A stretch of DNA of 64,000 bases from contig NC_134284.1 of assembly GCF_949628215.1 (NCBI RefSeq), positions 186,001 to 250,000 of the forward strand, written 5' to 3'. This document shows positions 14,171-26,400 of the stretch, in pieces; position 1 is the first letter of the stretch; each line of letters starts with the position of its first letter. Origin of the DNA: Phalacrocorax aristotelis. Taxonomy: Eukaryota; Chordata; Aves; Suliformes; Phalacrocoracidae. The notes beneath the pieces are model-generated. The model did not search any database. It worked only from the letters and a program-made list of their open reading frames with translations, and was not told the origin of the DNA. The position numbers were made by a program, and so were the translations under genes.

Positions 14171-17100
14171 GTGCTCTAGGCTGCATTCAATTAGCACCTT
14201 CCCCCATGGGCTAACAAACTTGGCATACTGCCAGGTACATTATACAGGGACATGTATGTCCCATAGGAGGGAGGTGAAGGTGGGTCCTTAATTACCTATC
14301 TGCAAGCTGCTTAAGGAGTTGCCTCACTAAGATTACTTTAAACCATTAACATTTCCTGAATTGCTTCCAGCTGTAGTTTTACCACATAAGGTCAAGCGAC
14401 AGAATTTCAGACCACTTGCAAAACCCACAGATCTACACAGAGATCTGAAAAGCCTATGCAGGTGTTTCCTTAGGGACTGCCTGATGATAGGGAATCAACT
14501 TCTCCATTATTCCTTAGTCATTGCAAGGATCCCAACTCCAATTCTTATCCTCACACTAAATCCTGGCAGTAGCCATAGGATGCTGCAGTGGTAATAACAA
14601 TGTGCTTCTACAAACCCCTAAAAGCACACACAGGACAGAAACCATAACTTAATATGCTTTGGCAAGAAACAAACATTGTGGTTTTTACACAGCATTTACT
14701 CCTGGCAATTTATTAATTTGTGCCTTATGTGTGTTTCAAAATGTTAAACCTAGTTCCAACCAAGTTTGATAAAGTAACGTTTGTAGTCAGAGGTGTCTAG
14801 CTGTGGCCATTCTTTTTAAAGTTGCATCGTCAAAGAAAAAAAAAGGCAATTCAGTGCTTCATGTGAAAAGTTTGCCCCTTCTACTATCACAGCACACAAT
14901 GTGCAAATCACTGGATTTTGAGACTTTTAATAAAACCTGTAAACCCTAAAAATGTGGCCTAAGAGGTCCTGTAGGAAAAAAAACCTACCATCCTGCAAGT
15001 TTTTGCTCAGATAAAAAAACCAAATTCATTTCCAAAGCTCTCCTCATATCCCCTGCCTGAGCAGCTCTGAGAGACCACTTCTAAAATTTAATTTCCAACT
15101 TTTCTTTGCAACTCAAAATTATGTCAGAAGCAAACAAAATCCTCCCAGAGGAATTCAGGAGCCTGAGAAGCCGATTTTTCTTTGCAGCAAGAACACGATC
15201 TGTTCTGTTACAATGGCCACCCTGACCAGCATTACAGAGAAAACTTAGGTGGCTATGGCTCAACACAGGATTTAATTTCATCGTATGCTGCAGAAGGCAA
15301 GCTGCCTTCAAGAAAAACTGTGTCAGTAGTGAAGACAGAGCAATACTGAAGAGCTGTGAACAGGTAAGCAGTAGGGTCATGGGGTAGTCACAAGGAAATC
15401 TGAGATGCGACTCTGTGCCTGAAAACAGCAAGATGGGAGGGAAAAACCCAAGAAACAAGCAAACCACAGAACAGGGGCAAGAAAGATTTCACCAGCAGTT
15501 TTCCCCATAACACAAGAACAAAAAGCAGGCTAGGGTTTTCTTCACATCTTGGCATGCATATTTAAATCACACAGACATATATATGGGAAAGGCTACTTTG
15601 CCACAAAGTCCCCAAAAAGAATGGAGGGCCTTAGCGTTTGCATTTTGGTTTTCTTGCTGACAAGATTGTTTTCACTCTGTCCTGTGCTCTCAATTTCTCT
15701 AGCCCCAACGTGTCCTACAGCCTTTGAACAGTGGCCTGGAGCAATCTTGAGCCAATCATCTCCTTATGGCCCTCCAAAGAGGTCACTGCCTTGTAAGCAG
15801 AGATTTCCTTGGGTGTGGGAGCCTCAGGGCAATGCCAACTCCTAAACACTCTGTGGGAGACAGAAGTTGTCAAATGCCCCGCTCAGGCAGGGCTGTCAAA
15901 TCCTTTCTGTATATATACCTCTAAACCCATTCATACCTGTGTCCAAACCATCCTGCAGTTTCACACTTTGGGTTTCCAGGAGGTGCTCAGACATGAAGAA
16001 AAGCAGCAAACACACAGAAAAAAAGAAGGTACTGTCTGCACCGCTCAAGTCCCATTTAAGACAGTCATTTCTTTGTCACAGCTGTCACAAAACCCCATGC
16101 AGTAAATGACAAGCCAACTCCAAGCACTGCACCTAGTAAAAATTTAATATAATAAAACAAATTGAGAACAGCAACATTATTTTAACCATTCACAATTAAA
16201 GTGGAAAAATAAGGCAGCCACTCATGGAATGATTTTGTGTACAAATGGTTTGAAAAAAAAAAAGAGACATTAAAATTACAGTTCCATACATGGAGTCAAG
16301 TAAACAGCAATGACCACACAATGTTTTTCCCTGGAAAGCCAAGGCTGCTAAGAGATGTTATAAAAGGACAGTAAGAAGAAAAAAAAGATTTAATTTTAAA
16401 AGAAGTTGGAGGTGAACAGGAATCTGAGATTCATCATAAATTGTCCCACCATACCACAACCGCTCCTCCTCCTTCCACCCCCAACAGAATAAAATAGACT
16501 TCCTTCCTCTTCTTCTTCCCAAGCCCCAGCATAGAACAGGAAGGGAACAAAGCAACATTTATTCCACGCCATCTCTCATTCTGCAGAGCTGACACCACAC
16601 GGACACATCTGCTACTGTCAAAAGCTCCTTGAAGGCTCCGAACTAGTTCCTGAATAAATAAAGTCATTTTCCTGGGTCTCCTGGATAACATTAGCCTTTC
16701 ACACAGTCCAACTGGAAATGGTTCTTTAAAGTTAACAGTGGGTTTCTGTGTTTAACACCCGGCCATCTGACATGCCACAACTATCAACAATTCCTATATT
16801 GGTGTGACAGCTCAGCCATCCTCACTCAAGTTAATGTCAGTGCAGCTTCTGCATCTGTTATCAGGTGCTGAAAAATAAATATTTCCCTTTATACCAGAAT
16901 TAGAACAGTAGAGAAAGTACCTGAACACACTGGAATCAATGGGAACAGCTTCAGTCCAATTCCTATCCCAACTAAGAAGTCGTTAACTAAAAAAAAACAC
17001 CTGATAAAAAGATTATAGATTTCCTAGAAAGATTTACAGGAGAGGGATGTGGCTGGCACTTGGTTTAAAGCATTACCTACTAGACCTGCTGCCACCTACC

Positions 17101-19308
17101 TCACAGAAAACACAGGCAGAGATGGCTATTACAGAGAGAGTAAGAGGAATTTGTTTGTACCAAGGTCCCCTGAGGAACAGAAAATTATACCAGATAGCCC
17201 AGACTACAGGCAGTACTTGCATTTATGGTGCCAGATGGGGATATAGGTAAAAAAGGGGATATGATGAAATGGACTACTTTAATTCATTAAAATACTCTCC
17301 CTCAAGAAAATAATCCTCCTTGTGGAACCAACAATTTGGAAAGGTTTAATCATTTAAAATTTCATATTCTCCTTATCACATAACCAAAAGCTTCCTTAGT
17401 CCCTGCAGTTTCAGCTACAGAATTGAAAATAATAATTCAACCCAATAACAGACACAGCCAAAAGAAAATGCTGTCGCTGCTTCTAACTGGGGGGAGGAAG
17501 GGAAAAATCACAGAACTCTTCTGTCACTTAACTGATGCCAAAATGAAAAGTATGTATTAGAATTTTTGTGCCAATTTTAAGTTGCCAATGTTTTCACTTA
17601 AAATCTCTCACCTGCTGCTATAACTTAGCCTCTATAGTTCATGTATCATTAAACTGAGCGTTACTATTTCTGGTGTCTGCCCCAAAAATTGGAAACATGA
17701 TCCGAGGGACAGGAGAAAAGACAGACAGGATGTCTCAGCAGTGGCACCTCTTACGATTAATACGCCAAAAGTTATGTCAGCAGTGAAAAGGCTGGCTGTC
17801 ACACCCTCATCAGTATGCACTCATCCATATAAGAAGGTACTATCCACATGCTCCCAGGCTGGAACAAAAAGTATGAAATGGGTCCTTACCTACACACCTC
17901 CCTAAACTGTTGCTATTGTAATACACAAAATGAGGCATTAGTGTAACACAGTCAGGATGCCAGCTTGACTAGTGGGGTGGGGTGCCATCATACAGGTGGT
18001 AGTTTAAAGAAAAAACCTACTGTTTTACGAAATGTAAGAACCTGATGCTGCACTAAGCTATCTCCTGCTTCTGCTGCAGATCTTGCAACCTCTCCAGCTT
18101 TTGGAAACAGTTCAGTTATGTGGAAAGATAAAGCAAGGTAAAATAGTGAAATTATCAAGGAAGAGGTTACTGACGGGGCAATCGGGAATATTCAGATGCT
18201 TCTATATCACATTCAGATGATGTGTATCATTTGCATGTAGCTGTAATCTGTATCACTGAACTTTTTAAACAGGTAACTTACTGGTTGCATATATATGTTA
18301 AAAAAGGTTTAAGAATGTGCAAGAGAGGATCTCATCCATGTGACTAATTTTGCAGTAGCTTTTCAGAACAGAATTAACTTTTGAAAGTCTAATGTCAAAA
18401 ATGCTTGTTGACACCTGATACACTAATTCTGTCTGAAAACACTGTCTTGTGGGAAGAGACTATTTCTAACAATTTTGCATTGATTTTACACAGTAAAACA
18501 CACAAATGAACAAGCACTCCTGAGGATCAATACTAGGTTCAATCCTGGGATACACCGGTATTGTTACAAAGCCAACTGACAAGGCAATCACTAGTCCAAG
18601 AGCCAGGCCATACCTGTTATTGAACTAGTAGACAAACAGGACAAAGACAAAAACGTAAAGAAGTTAGACGCACAATGGCCTGTGTAGTATAAGTAATGAA
18701 TGGCATGAAAAACAAACACTCTCATTCAAATGGAAACAAGAAGCACTTCAGTTAAGAAGATATTTCAAGCCCTGAAAATCCATTTCAAACAAAAAATCAA
18801 AATAAAAATATATTTGGCAATGTTATCTTTAAAAAGTGCAGCCAGAGTATAGCTTAAAAAGGGGTACAGGATTAAGAAGTTTTCCCCTGAAGAAAGTATT
18901 TTATGTTGAGTCTGTGCATGTCAAGCATTCCTGATTTTTCAATGTACTACAGTTATTAGTGTATAATATGTTTTGCATAAGAGAAATGGTGCCTGACAGG
19001 ATAAGGCTGTGCCCTGGAAAGGGAGGGAGGGGTCTTTATCACTCTCTGCAGTGAGAGGCATCTGCAGTAGGCAATAAGTCCTCCAATAGATTCACCAGAA
19101 TTAATGATTATCAGTAAGGGGCAAACTCACAATTCCCACTCCCAAATGAAAAGCAAAATACCAAACAGGACTGCTGGAACCCACCAGTTTGGTCTTTGTT
19201 TGCTGGGGTTGTTTTTTGGTTTTTTGCTTAGAACTGCTTTAGGAACACTTTGTACTATCTGCAGCATAAATATTTAACTAAACATTTGTTTTGTTAGCCT
19301 TAATATCT
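14171..19308. other. Non-coding region downstream of SLC39A9
   Basis: About 5.1 kb of AT-rich DNA without a recognisable gene. It lies 3' of SLC39A9 (minus strand). Part of it could be long 3' UTR if polyadenylation is distal, because ZIP9 transcripts are known for long 3' UTRs in mammals; that is inference. Another minus-strand AATAAA occurs near 14708. Small open frames here (128 codons at most) carry no known domain. Confidence 0.5.
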
Positions 19309-19314
19309 TTTATT
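19309..19314 (-). terminator. Candidate poly(A) signal for SLC39A9
   Basis: Canonical AATAAA on the minus strand, about 930 nt past the SLC39A9 stop codon. It is the first canonical signal I noticed downstream of the stop. In AT-rich sequence this hexamer is expected by chance, so actual use is uncertain, and distal sites could also serve. Confidence 0.3.
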
Positions 19315-20245
19315 TAATGAAAAAACTCCACATACCCCCACTGATTTCCGCATTTCACTTTCAAAAACGACTCCTCAAAGTCCAGAACAGCTCGATTTTA
19401 AAGGACACATTGGATATCTCTCCCAATAGTAGCAGTAGTGTAATCGCAGTACCCAATTACCTAATTGTCACTAACATTTTTGGTGCCTACACTTTACTGC
19501 CTTGGCAGAAGACCATCTCCCAAGAAATACTGCCTTTTTAAAATCTATGCATAGACAAGCAAAATTATATTCTCCTTGCTTCTATCCTTTGTCTTATATA
19601 ATGGAATATACTGCAAAATTCATTTGTACTTTCTTAACCAGCTGATTTTCTACTTGAACCCTACACTTTGTCTACTTCATTTCTTTCCTATCAGCGACAC
19701 CCCTGTGACAATAGCAGTGTTGTCCAGAATTCTAAGTGTAGCCCATTTTTGCAATACAATTAGTGACAAACATTACAAGGACCAGTTGCGTAGTCAGAAC
19801 AACATAGAACTGATGGGGGACAGTCCCCTTCTTCATTAGTAAGCCTTCAACCTCTCACAAGGCAGCCATCCTTTGTTTTTGCTCTCAGCTGTGAAAGCTA
19901 ATTGCAGGATACTTTGGTGATTGCAGTTTCTTGATGAGTCACTATGTTCTTCCCCACTCACCTTTCTAAAACTCCAAATTCCATCTTCCCTGAGAATAGG
20001 GCCAGAAGTAACAATTAAAATAGCAAATGTCTTCAGAAAAGAAAGCTACATAGAATTTATGTCTGGCTGCCAAAGTACATTTTGCTACACTACAAACTTT
20101 CCCACTATTCCTCATTTTGTAATCAATGTTCCCTCTGAACTCCATAAAGTGGATGGGATGGATGATGGGTAAGAGACAATGATAAAGGGAGCAGCCAACA
20201 TTTACTGCTCACGTCAGATCAAGGAGAACAGTGAAATTAGAGCAT

Positions 20246-20476
20246 CTAGTGATGGTGTCCAATGGACAAAACTAGAGGAATAAGGCATCCTAATACTAGG
20301 GCTGCCACCTCCAGACGACTGAGTCCTTTTCCTCCAGTTGATTCAGGTTTGTGGCTATGAGCAATTCCTCCTACTTCTGGGAGGACGTGAACTGTGGCAA
20401 CGTAAAGAAAAGTCCCAGCAGAAAACAGCATAGCAACTCCGGTGGCATTGACTTCTGAAAGGGCTTCTTTGCTGCT
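20246..20476 (-). CDS. SLC39A9: SLC39A9 coding exon 7 (last)
   Basis: Encodes residues 230-305 and the TAG stop. It runs from [16 protein letters not shown], spans 7 and 8, to the short tail SIGHHH. The acceptor is TTTCAG. The sequon NAT is at residue 239. The His-ending tail is typical of ZIP9. Confidence 0.98.
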   Translation of the reverse strand, partial: SSKEALSEVNATGVAMLFSAGTFLYVATVHVLPEVGGIAHSHKPESTGGKGLSRLEVAALVLGCLIPLVLSIGHHH

Positions 20477-23400
20477 CTGAAATGGGAAAAAAAAAAGAAA
20501 CCACAACAAAAATCCCAAACAGAAAGAGCAAAAAAAAGTAGATAAGCACAAGTTCTTCAATGTTAAAAAAATTATTTAAGTGTCCAGACACAGTAGCATT
20601 TCTATCATCTTGCAATAACAACGGTTTAACGTGTTGCACTTTGTGTAGTAACTGGCATTCTAAAGTTCATGTGGGGGCGGAAGGACACCTCTTATTCTAG
20701 TTAGTTCACTTCAGACTTCTAGGAGCCCTTAACAGAAGAAAAAAAGTCAGCTTGTGCAGAAGCATTTTGTTTGATCTCAGAGCAACACACAAAATGTCAA
20801 AATGACAAAACATGCTTTGAAATAAAATAAAATTCAGATTGCAAAGCCACAACTTTTAAGAAAGAGCCTCAAGACTGACTTTTTTTTCCTTTTTCTAAAC
20901 AAATAGTTCAAATTAGATGTCAGCCTTTAAATATCTAGTCCCCTGCTGGTCAGAGGAAGAATTGCTAGATTTAAGTCCCAAATCATCACTCTCAGTATTT
21001 CATTTGTATGTACAAGTAAACACCCAAAACTTTTCCAGAATTTCCATGCCAGCTTCATTAAGAAATGCATCTTCTAGATCAAAATTGATCACCCCTTCAC
21101 ATTTATATTAGGATTAAGATCATGCTCCACATCATTTAATGTAATGGAATGCAAACCCTCTCATAACTGTTCTAAAATGCTTCTTGAACAATTTCCAACT
21201 CAAGTGTGATGTTAGTTCTCTGGTATATTCTCAGGTTATTTTTCCAAAGAGCAGAGATACATCTTCTGCTCTGGAATTATACCACCACTTCAACAGCCTT
21301 TATGCCTTACCAATTCCATGTTCTTTCTGAAGGGCAAAATGCAAAACCAACACTTAGTAAGCCTACACCAAAAAAACGCTCAAACAGCATTCTAATTTCT
21401 ATTTACAAAACCAACTGTTTCTGCCATCCCCTGTACTGCAATATCAAACATAACTCCTTTCCAGCAAGCAAAGGGATTAGCCCAGATGATTGACTTAATC
21501 TTTCCTCTCATGCCTTGAGTTTCATGAGATCAAGTTAGATTCTTTAGGACACAACACCACAGTGTGACAACAGCACGGCTCACAGCAGTTAGAAATACAG
21601 GAGTGTCATAGGAAATGCTATGAAAAGCAGAAACGTTTGTACAGAGATGATACTCATGTGCAGTGGCCCATTTCACAGGCCATTTATTGTATAGAACCAA
21701 GACATGACTACGCTTTCAGAAGTATGAGAGGCAAAAAGGCTGTTCTAGCTGAGGATTCAACTTCTGACACAGTGTGATTTTCACAGACTTTGAATATATA
21801 GGAACAATTTTGGGATGGTGGGGGACACCAGCAAAGATTTTTTTTGCCTGTATATTAAAATAAGAATGCATTCAGCAACACTGAAGATTACTCAGTTATA
21901 TAGTCGTCAGATAAAATCTTGTATATGAGTAAATAGTCAAGTTCTCAGCGGGGAGCAGTATAAAGGAGAAAAGACAGAAGTCAGACTTCTAAAAAAACCT
22001 ACACAATACTCTACGAAGGAGTTATATCACTGGTTCTGATAGAAAGCATGGATTATTGTTTCACACATTCACGTTGCTACCTTTTTATCCACTTTTTTTA
22101 AGAAGATCTCCATTCTGCTAATTTTTTCAAGGGGTTTGGAATTATGTTCTAGGAAACTTGTACGATATTCCTTCCCCCAAACTTCATTACTAAGCTACAT
22201 TTTGGGCAGAACAAAATCACATACCTACCTTGCTTAGCCCTAAGTATGTCACCATTGACATAACAGGTGCTGCTAACGCAAAGACCAGCAAGTGTTTTCT
22301 AATTCGATTCCGTTCCAGCCCAGCATGCATCAGGAAGGAAACCAGGCCAAAGGCAGCTGGTGCCTGCAAAAAACAATATTCACTGGTAATACTTCTATTC
22401 ACTTCTAAAATCCCTTGAAATCCAAGATGAAGTTGAAATACAGCTTAACATGTTGAAATGCACTGAATTGGAAGAAATTCAGGGAGAGTGCTAGTATGTT
22501 GCAGTTAACCCAAATCAATAGAATTCTGCAGACAGCCCTACCTTAACAGTACCCAATGGAAAACCATGTTCTGGCTATCAGAGTACAGCTATTTGTGTAG
22601 CCATTATAAACATTAAAATGATCGTTCTGACTTGAGTCATTGCTACAATCCTTAAGTCTCCATTAACTCATGTAACTTTTTTTTTGTCCTGATACTACTG
22701 TGCATGCTTAGATGGACAGTTTATCTACAGGAGAAAAAATCTACAATTATTATGGGGGGAAAAAATCCAAGATAGGTAGCTGTCAGCCTCCACAGGAACA
22801 AACACTTAAGAGCTCTTCTGATTAGTTCATCATTCAGTTTCATTTCTGTTCCCACTGGGAAGCAAACAAATACTTCCTTCTCCCTCTGCTGGCATCCAGT
22901 TTCTTATACACAAGGCATAGCTGCTCTACCACTCACAGAATTTACTACATTTTTTGCTCACATTAAACCAATGGCAGTCCACCCTGACATTTTTGAGATA
23001 AGACAAACTAAAATATATTGAGTACTTTTAATACATCAAATCTTTTTTTTTTTAAACCTAGGAGGAGGAAACCATGAGCAAAGGAAGAAAAGATGAGAAA
23101 GACAAAAGCATCAGTCAGGATCAGGAGACCAGAAAAATAAAAAAGATCTCAGAGAAATAAACTCTTCTTTCAATATCAAATATCTTTTGATAATCTTTCA
23201 TAGGATAAATTTCTCTTCTAAAATTTTACAATTTCAGAAGTCAATTTGAGCATTAAGAGTAATAAAAGCAAGTTTCACTTGGCAATAGCCATAAACTAAG
23301 CTTCACAGCAAGATGTGACATTGACATTGCCACCTCTGAAGAGGGTTATGCAAACTACCATTTATTGTATGAACAGTGAAGAAAAGACACCCTAGATCTG

Positions 23401-26400
23401 GGTTTCCTAACATTTTGAACATGCAATTATGCAAGCAAGATTTTTGTATGAATGTTTGACTAATATATGCATGTACTACCGTAAGTCAAATAAGTACTGG
23501 CACACATGTTTAGAACCTATATAGCTAATAGGTATCTTTGCACAAATATTAGAAAACAGATCTTCCCATCTTTGCCATGGATTTAGCTGGGATGGAGTTA
23601 GTTTTCCTTCACTGTAGCTGGTACAGTGCTGTGTTTTGGACTTAGTACGAAAACAATGTTGATAACACACTGATGTTTTAGTTGTTGCTGGGTAGTGCTT
23701 ACACTAATCAAGGACTTTTCTAGCTTCCCATGCTCTGCCGGGTGCACAAGAGGCCAGCAGTAGAGGGGGCACAGCCAAGAGAGCAGATCCAACTGGCCAA
23801 AGGGATATTCCATATCATACGACATCATGCCCAGTATATTAACTGGGGGTAGTTGGCCAGGGGACGCAGCGATTGTGGCTCAGGGACCAGCAGCGTCAGT
23901 CGGCAAGTGGTGAGTGGTTGCATCACTTATGGTTGTTCTTTTTTCCTGGCTTCATTTCTCTCATTATTTTCCTTTTTTATATTATCATTATCATAATTAT
24001 CATTATAATCATTACCATTATTACTATTTTATTTTCATTATTAAACTTATCTCAACCCACAAGTTTTCTTGTTTTTGCTCTTCCAATTCTGTCCCCCATC
24101 CCACTGGGATTGGGGGAGTGAGCAAGTGACTGCGTAGTGTTTAGCTGTTGACTGGGGCTAAACCATGACAATCTCCAGAAGTCAGTTTGCCAGTTACCGT
24201 CGGAAAACATGGAAAATTTTTTCCTGCAGAAATAGCATGTGACTGATGTCGAAGCTACTACAATAACAGAGGTAACCAGAAGTTGTAATTTAGTACTCTG
24301 ATATCAAGTGGTTTTAAAAAACTAACGCTTTAAACATTAGAACTTCCCATTTTCTTAACATCAAAGAACAAACACACTGTTGTAATCAGCATAAAACTGC
24401 TTTTCCTCGTTGAATACACTAGCATATAGCTTTGTGCTTCACACACTAGAACTCCTCTGAATATATCTCTTACGACAGTAGGACTCTTGGTGGGTTTTGT
24501 TTGGTTGGTTTTTAAAAAAAACAAACCAACCAGAAAACACACCATCACACTAGCTTCAGAAAAAGTCAGTGTGAAGCAGCCACATTTCTTCATGAGCTGA
24601 TCTTCTATCCCTGTTTTTGGGACACTTCTCCCAATCACAGCAACCAAGGTAGGCAGCAGGCAGTCAGAATTCCCTCTTTTGTACCCCATTCAGACTTAGC
24701 ATCCATCATTTGCTATTCTGTCATACATCATACCAATGCTTTTTGGTCCTTGAAGCCGTACTCTTAACCTGTTCATTTCAACAGTGTTACACGTTTCCAG
24801 ATTAAATCACTAAGGAAACCTAAGAACTTTAGTAATTTCTGTATGCTTTAACCGTCTTTTAAAGAACGACTAATATTTTTTGCATGACGACTTACCTTGT
24901 GCAACATAATCGCAACAAACACTATCAGCTGGACACTAGTTTGAGAAGTAGAAGCTGCTGCACCCAATGCAACACCATCAGCTGAAACAAGAGTTCAAAT
25001 TCATGGATTATTCCTCTGCATCAGTTTCAACCTTCCCACCCCTCAATGGCTGACAGTACAAAACGTTTATGTGAAGTCTGTTATTCAAAATGCCGTTCAC
25101 AATACCAACTCCACACATGATTCCACTCCCCTTTGTTTCTTAAGCCACCATTTCAGGATTTCAGACAACCCTCAACAGGAGCTGTTTCATATCTCCCAAG
25201 ACCATAAAAACTATACTGAGACTCTGTTCAGTATTGAGACACACTGACAAATTAGAACCAGGTAACAAATTATTTTAGTCTTCTGTAGTAGAAGCGGCTT
25301 CCTGTTTAAATTTTTTAAATCTGATTTAAATTCTAAACATTAAAAGAATCTTAATTATTACATTTGAAAGTTTATTTAAAAGATAAATACTACTATTAAT
25401 CATTTAACAACTATATTGTCTAAATGAAATAGGAAAAGGATACTATATTAATCCTTAATATATAGTCACTTCATTTAATGAAGAAATATCTTTTTGATCA
25501 AGATCTTGTGACTTACCCAGACCATAGCTTTCAGAGAGATTAAAAACCGTCATATTTACCCTGCACATATATGATAGAGAATTACAACATGAACATTGGT
25601 TGACTGCAACACGTGTCACTTTTTTGGTCCTTGCAAGTCAGCCCAAATGTGTTTCAGTCAGATCTTTGCACTCCATCCTATAATGTCCTTTTTCTCCCCA
25701 CAAGATACTATTTTTTTTAAACTTAATATTTTTTAAAAAATAACAACATAATTCAACTGACAAGGAAACCAAAAGGTGTTTCATGATACTTATCAAGTGT
25801 GTTAGCACGTACTGAAATTTAGCAGCTAAAGCAGCCAAAGGAATTGAAAAGGAAGAGAATGAGCATCACACAACTTTTCTGATGTTTTCAGAACGTTCCA
25901 TGCAACATTCTGAGCACTGGAGTATGTTTCCCTAGTAAGTTTTGGGGAAGATCCTTAGTTCACCCTGGGTGTTTTTCACTTTTTTTGTTTGTGGTTTGGG
26001 TTTTTTTGGGTTTTTTTGGGGGTTGTTTTGTTTTGTTTTTTTATAAAAAGCCACCTACAAAAACAAAACCCAAGTGTTTTTGCCAAGTGCTAACAATGGG
26101 TCCTACATTACCTGCAGCATGGACTACTAGTCCCAGCGTTGTGGTGATTTTGGAGTTGCCTGATCTTGCAGCTTCTGGATCTGAAATGGTTGGGAGGAAA
26201 GTTCGGATGAAGAGAATACATAAATTACGCTGGAAGAAAAATTTTAAAGTATCGCTGCATGTCTCTACCAGCTGCTTCAGCACTTATATTCTAAATTATC
26301 AGCTTTTGTATTGCTGCATTAGATTTACTGTAAAATAGTCTGATACCTAACACCTTCAAGTAGTGTTTGAAGAACTTAAAGTTCTGCCAACAAGTTCTGA

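Larger units (their letters stand above)
22364..24895 (-). other. SLC39A9 intron 5
   Basis: A 2.5-kb GT-AG intron that contains the solo LTR at 23573-24170, inserted opposite to the direction of transcription of the gene. The rest has no recognisable element. Confidence 0.85.

Noticed and set aside
1-20245. PLEKHD1, expected beyond SLC39A9
   Set aside because: No CpG island apart from GC-rich LTR sequence and no recognisable PH-domain or coiled-coil exon; short exons may still have been missed.
24493-24533. Small inverted repeat ggttggttt / aaaccaacc in intron 5
   Set aside because: Low-complexity A/T-rich tract with 9-bp arms, expected by chance in such sequence.
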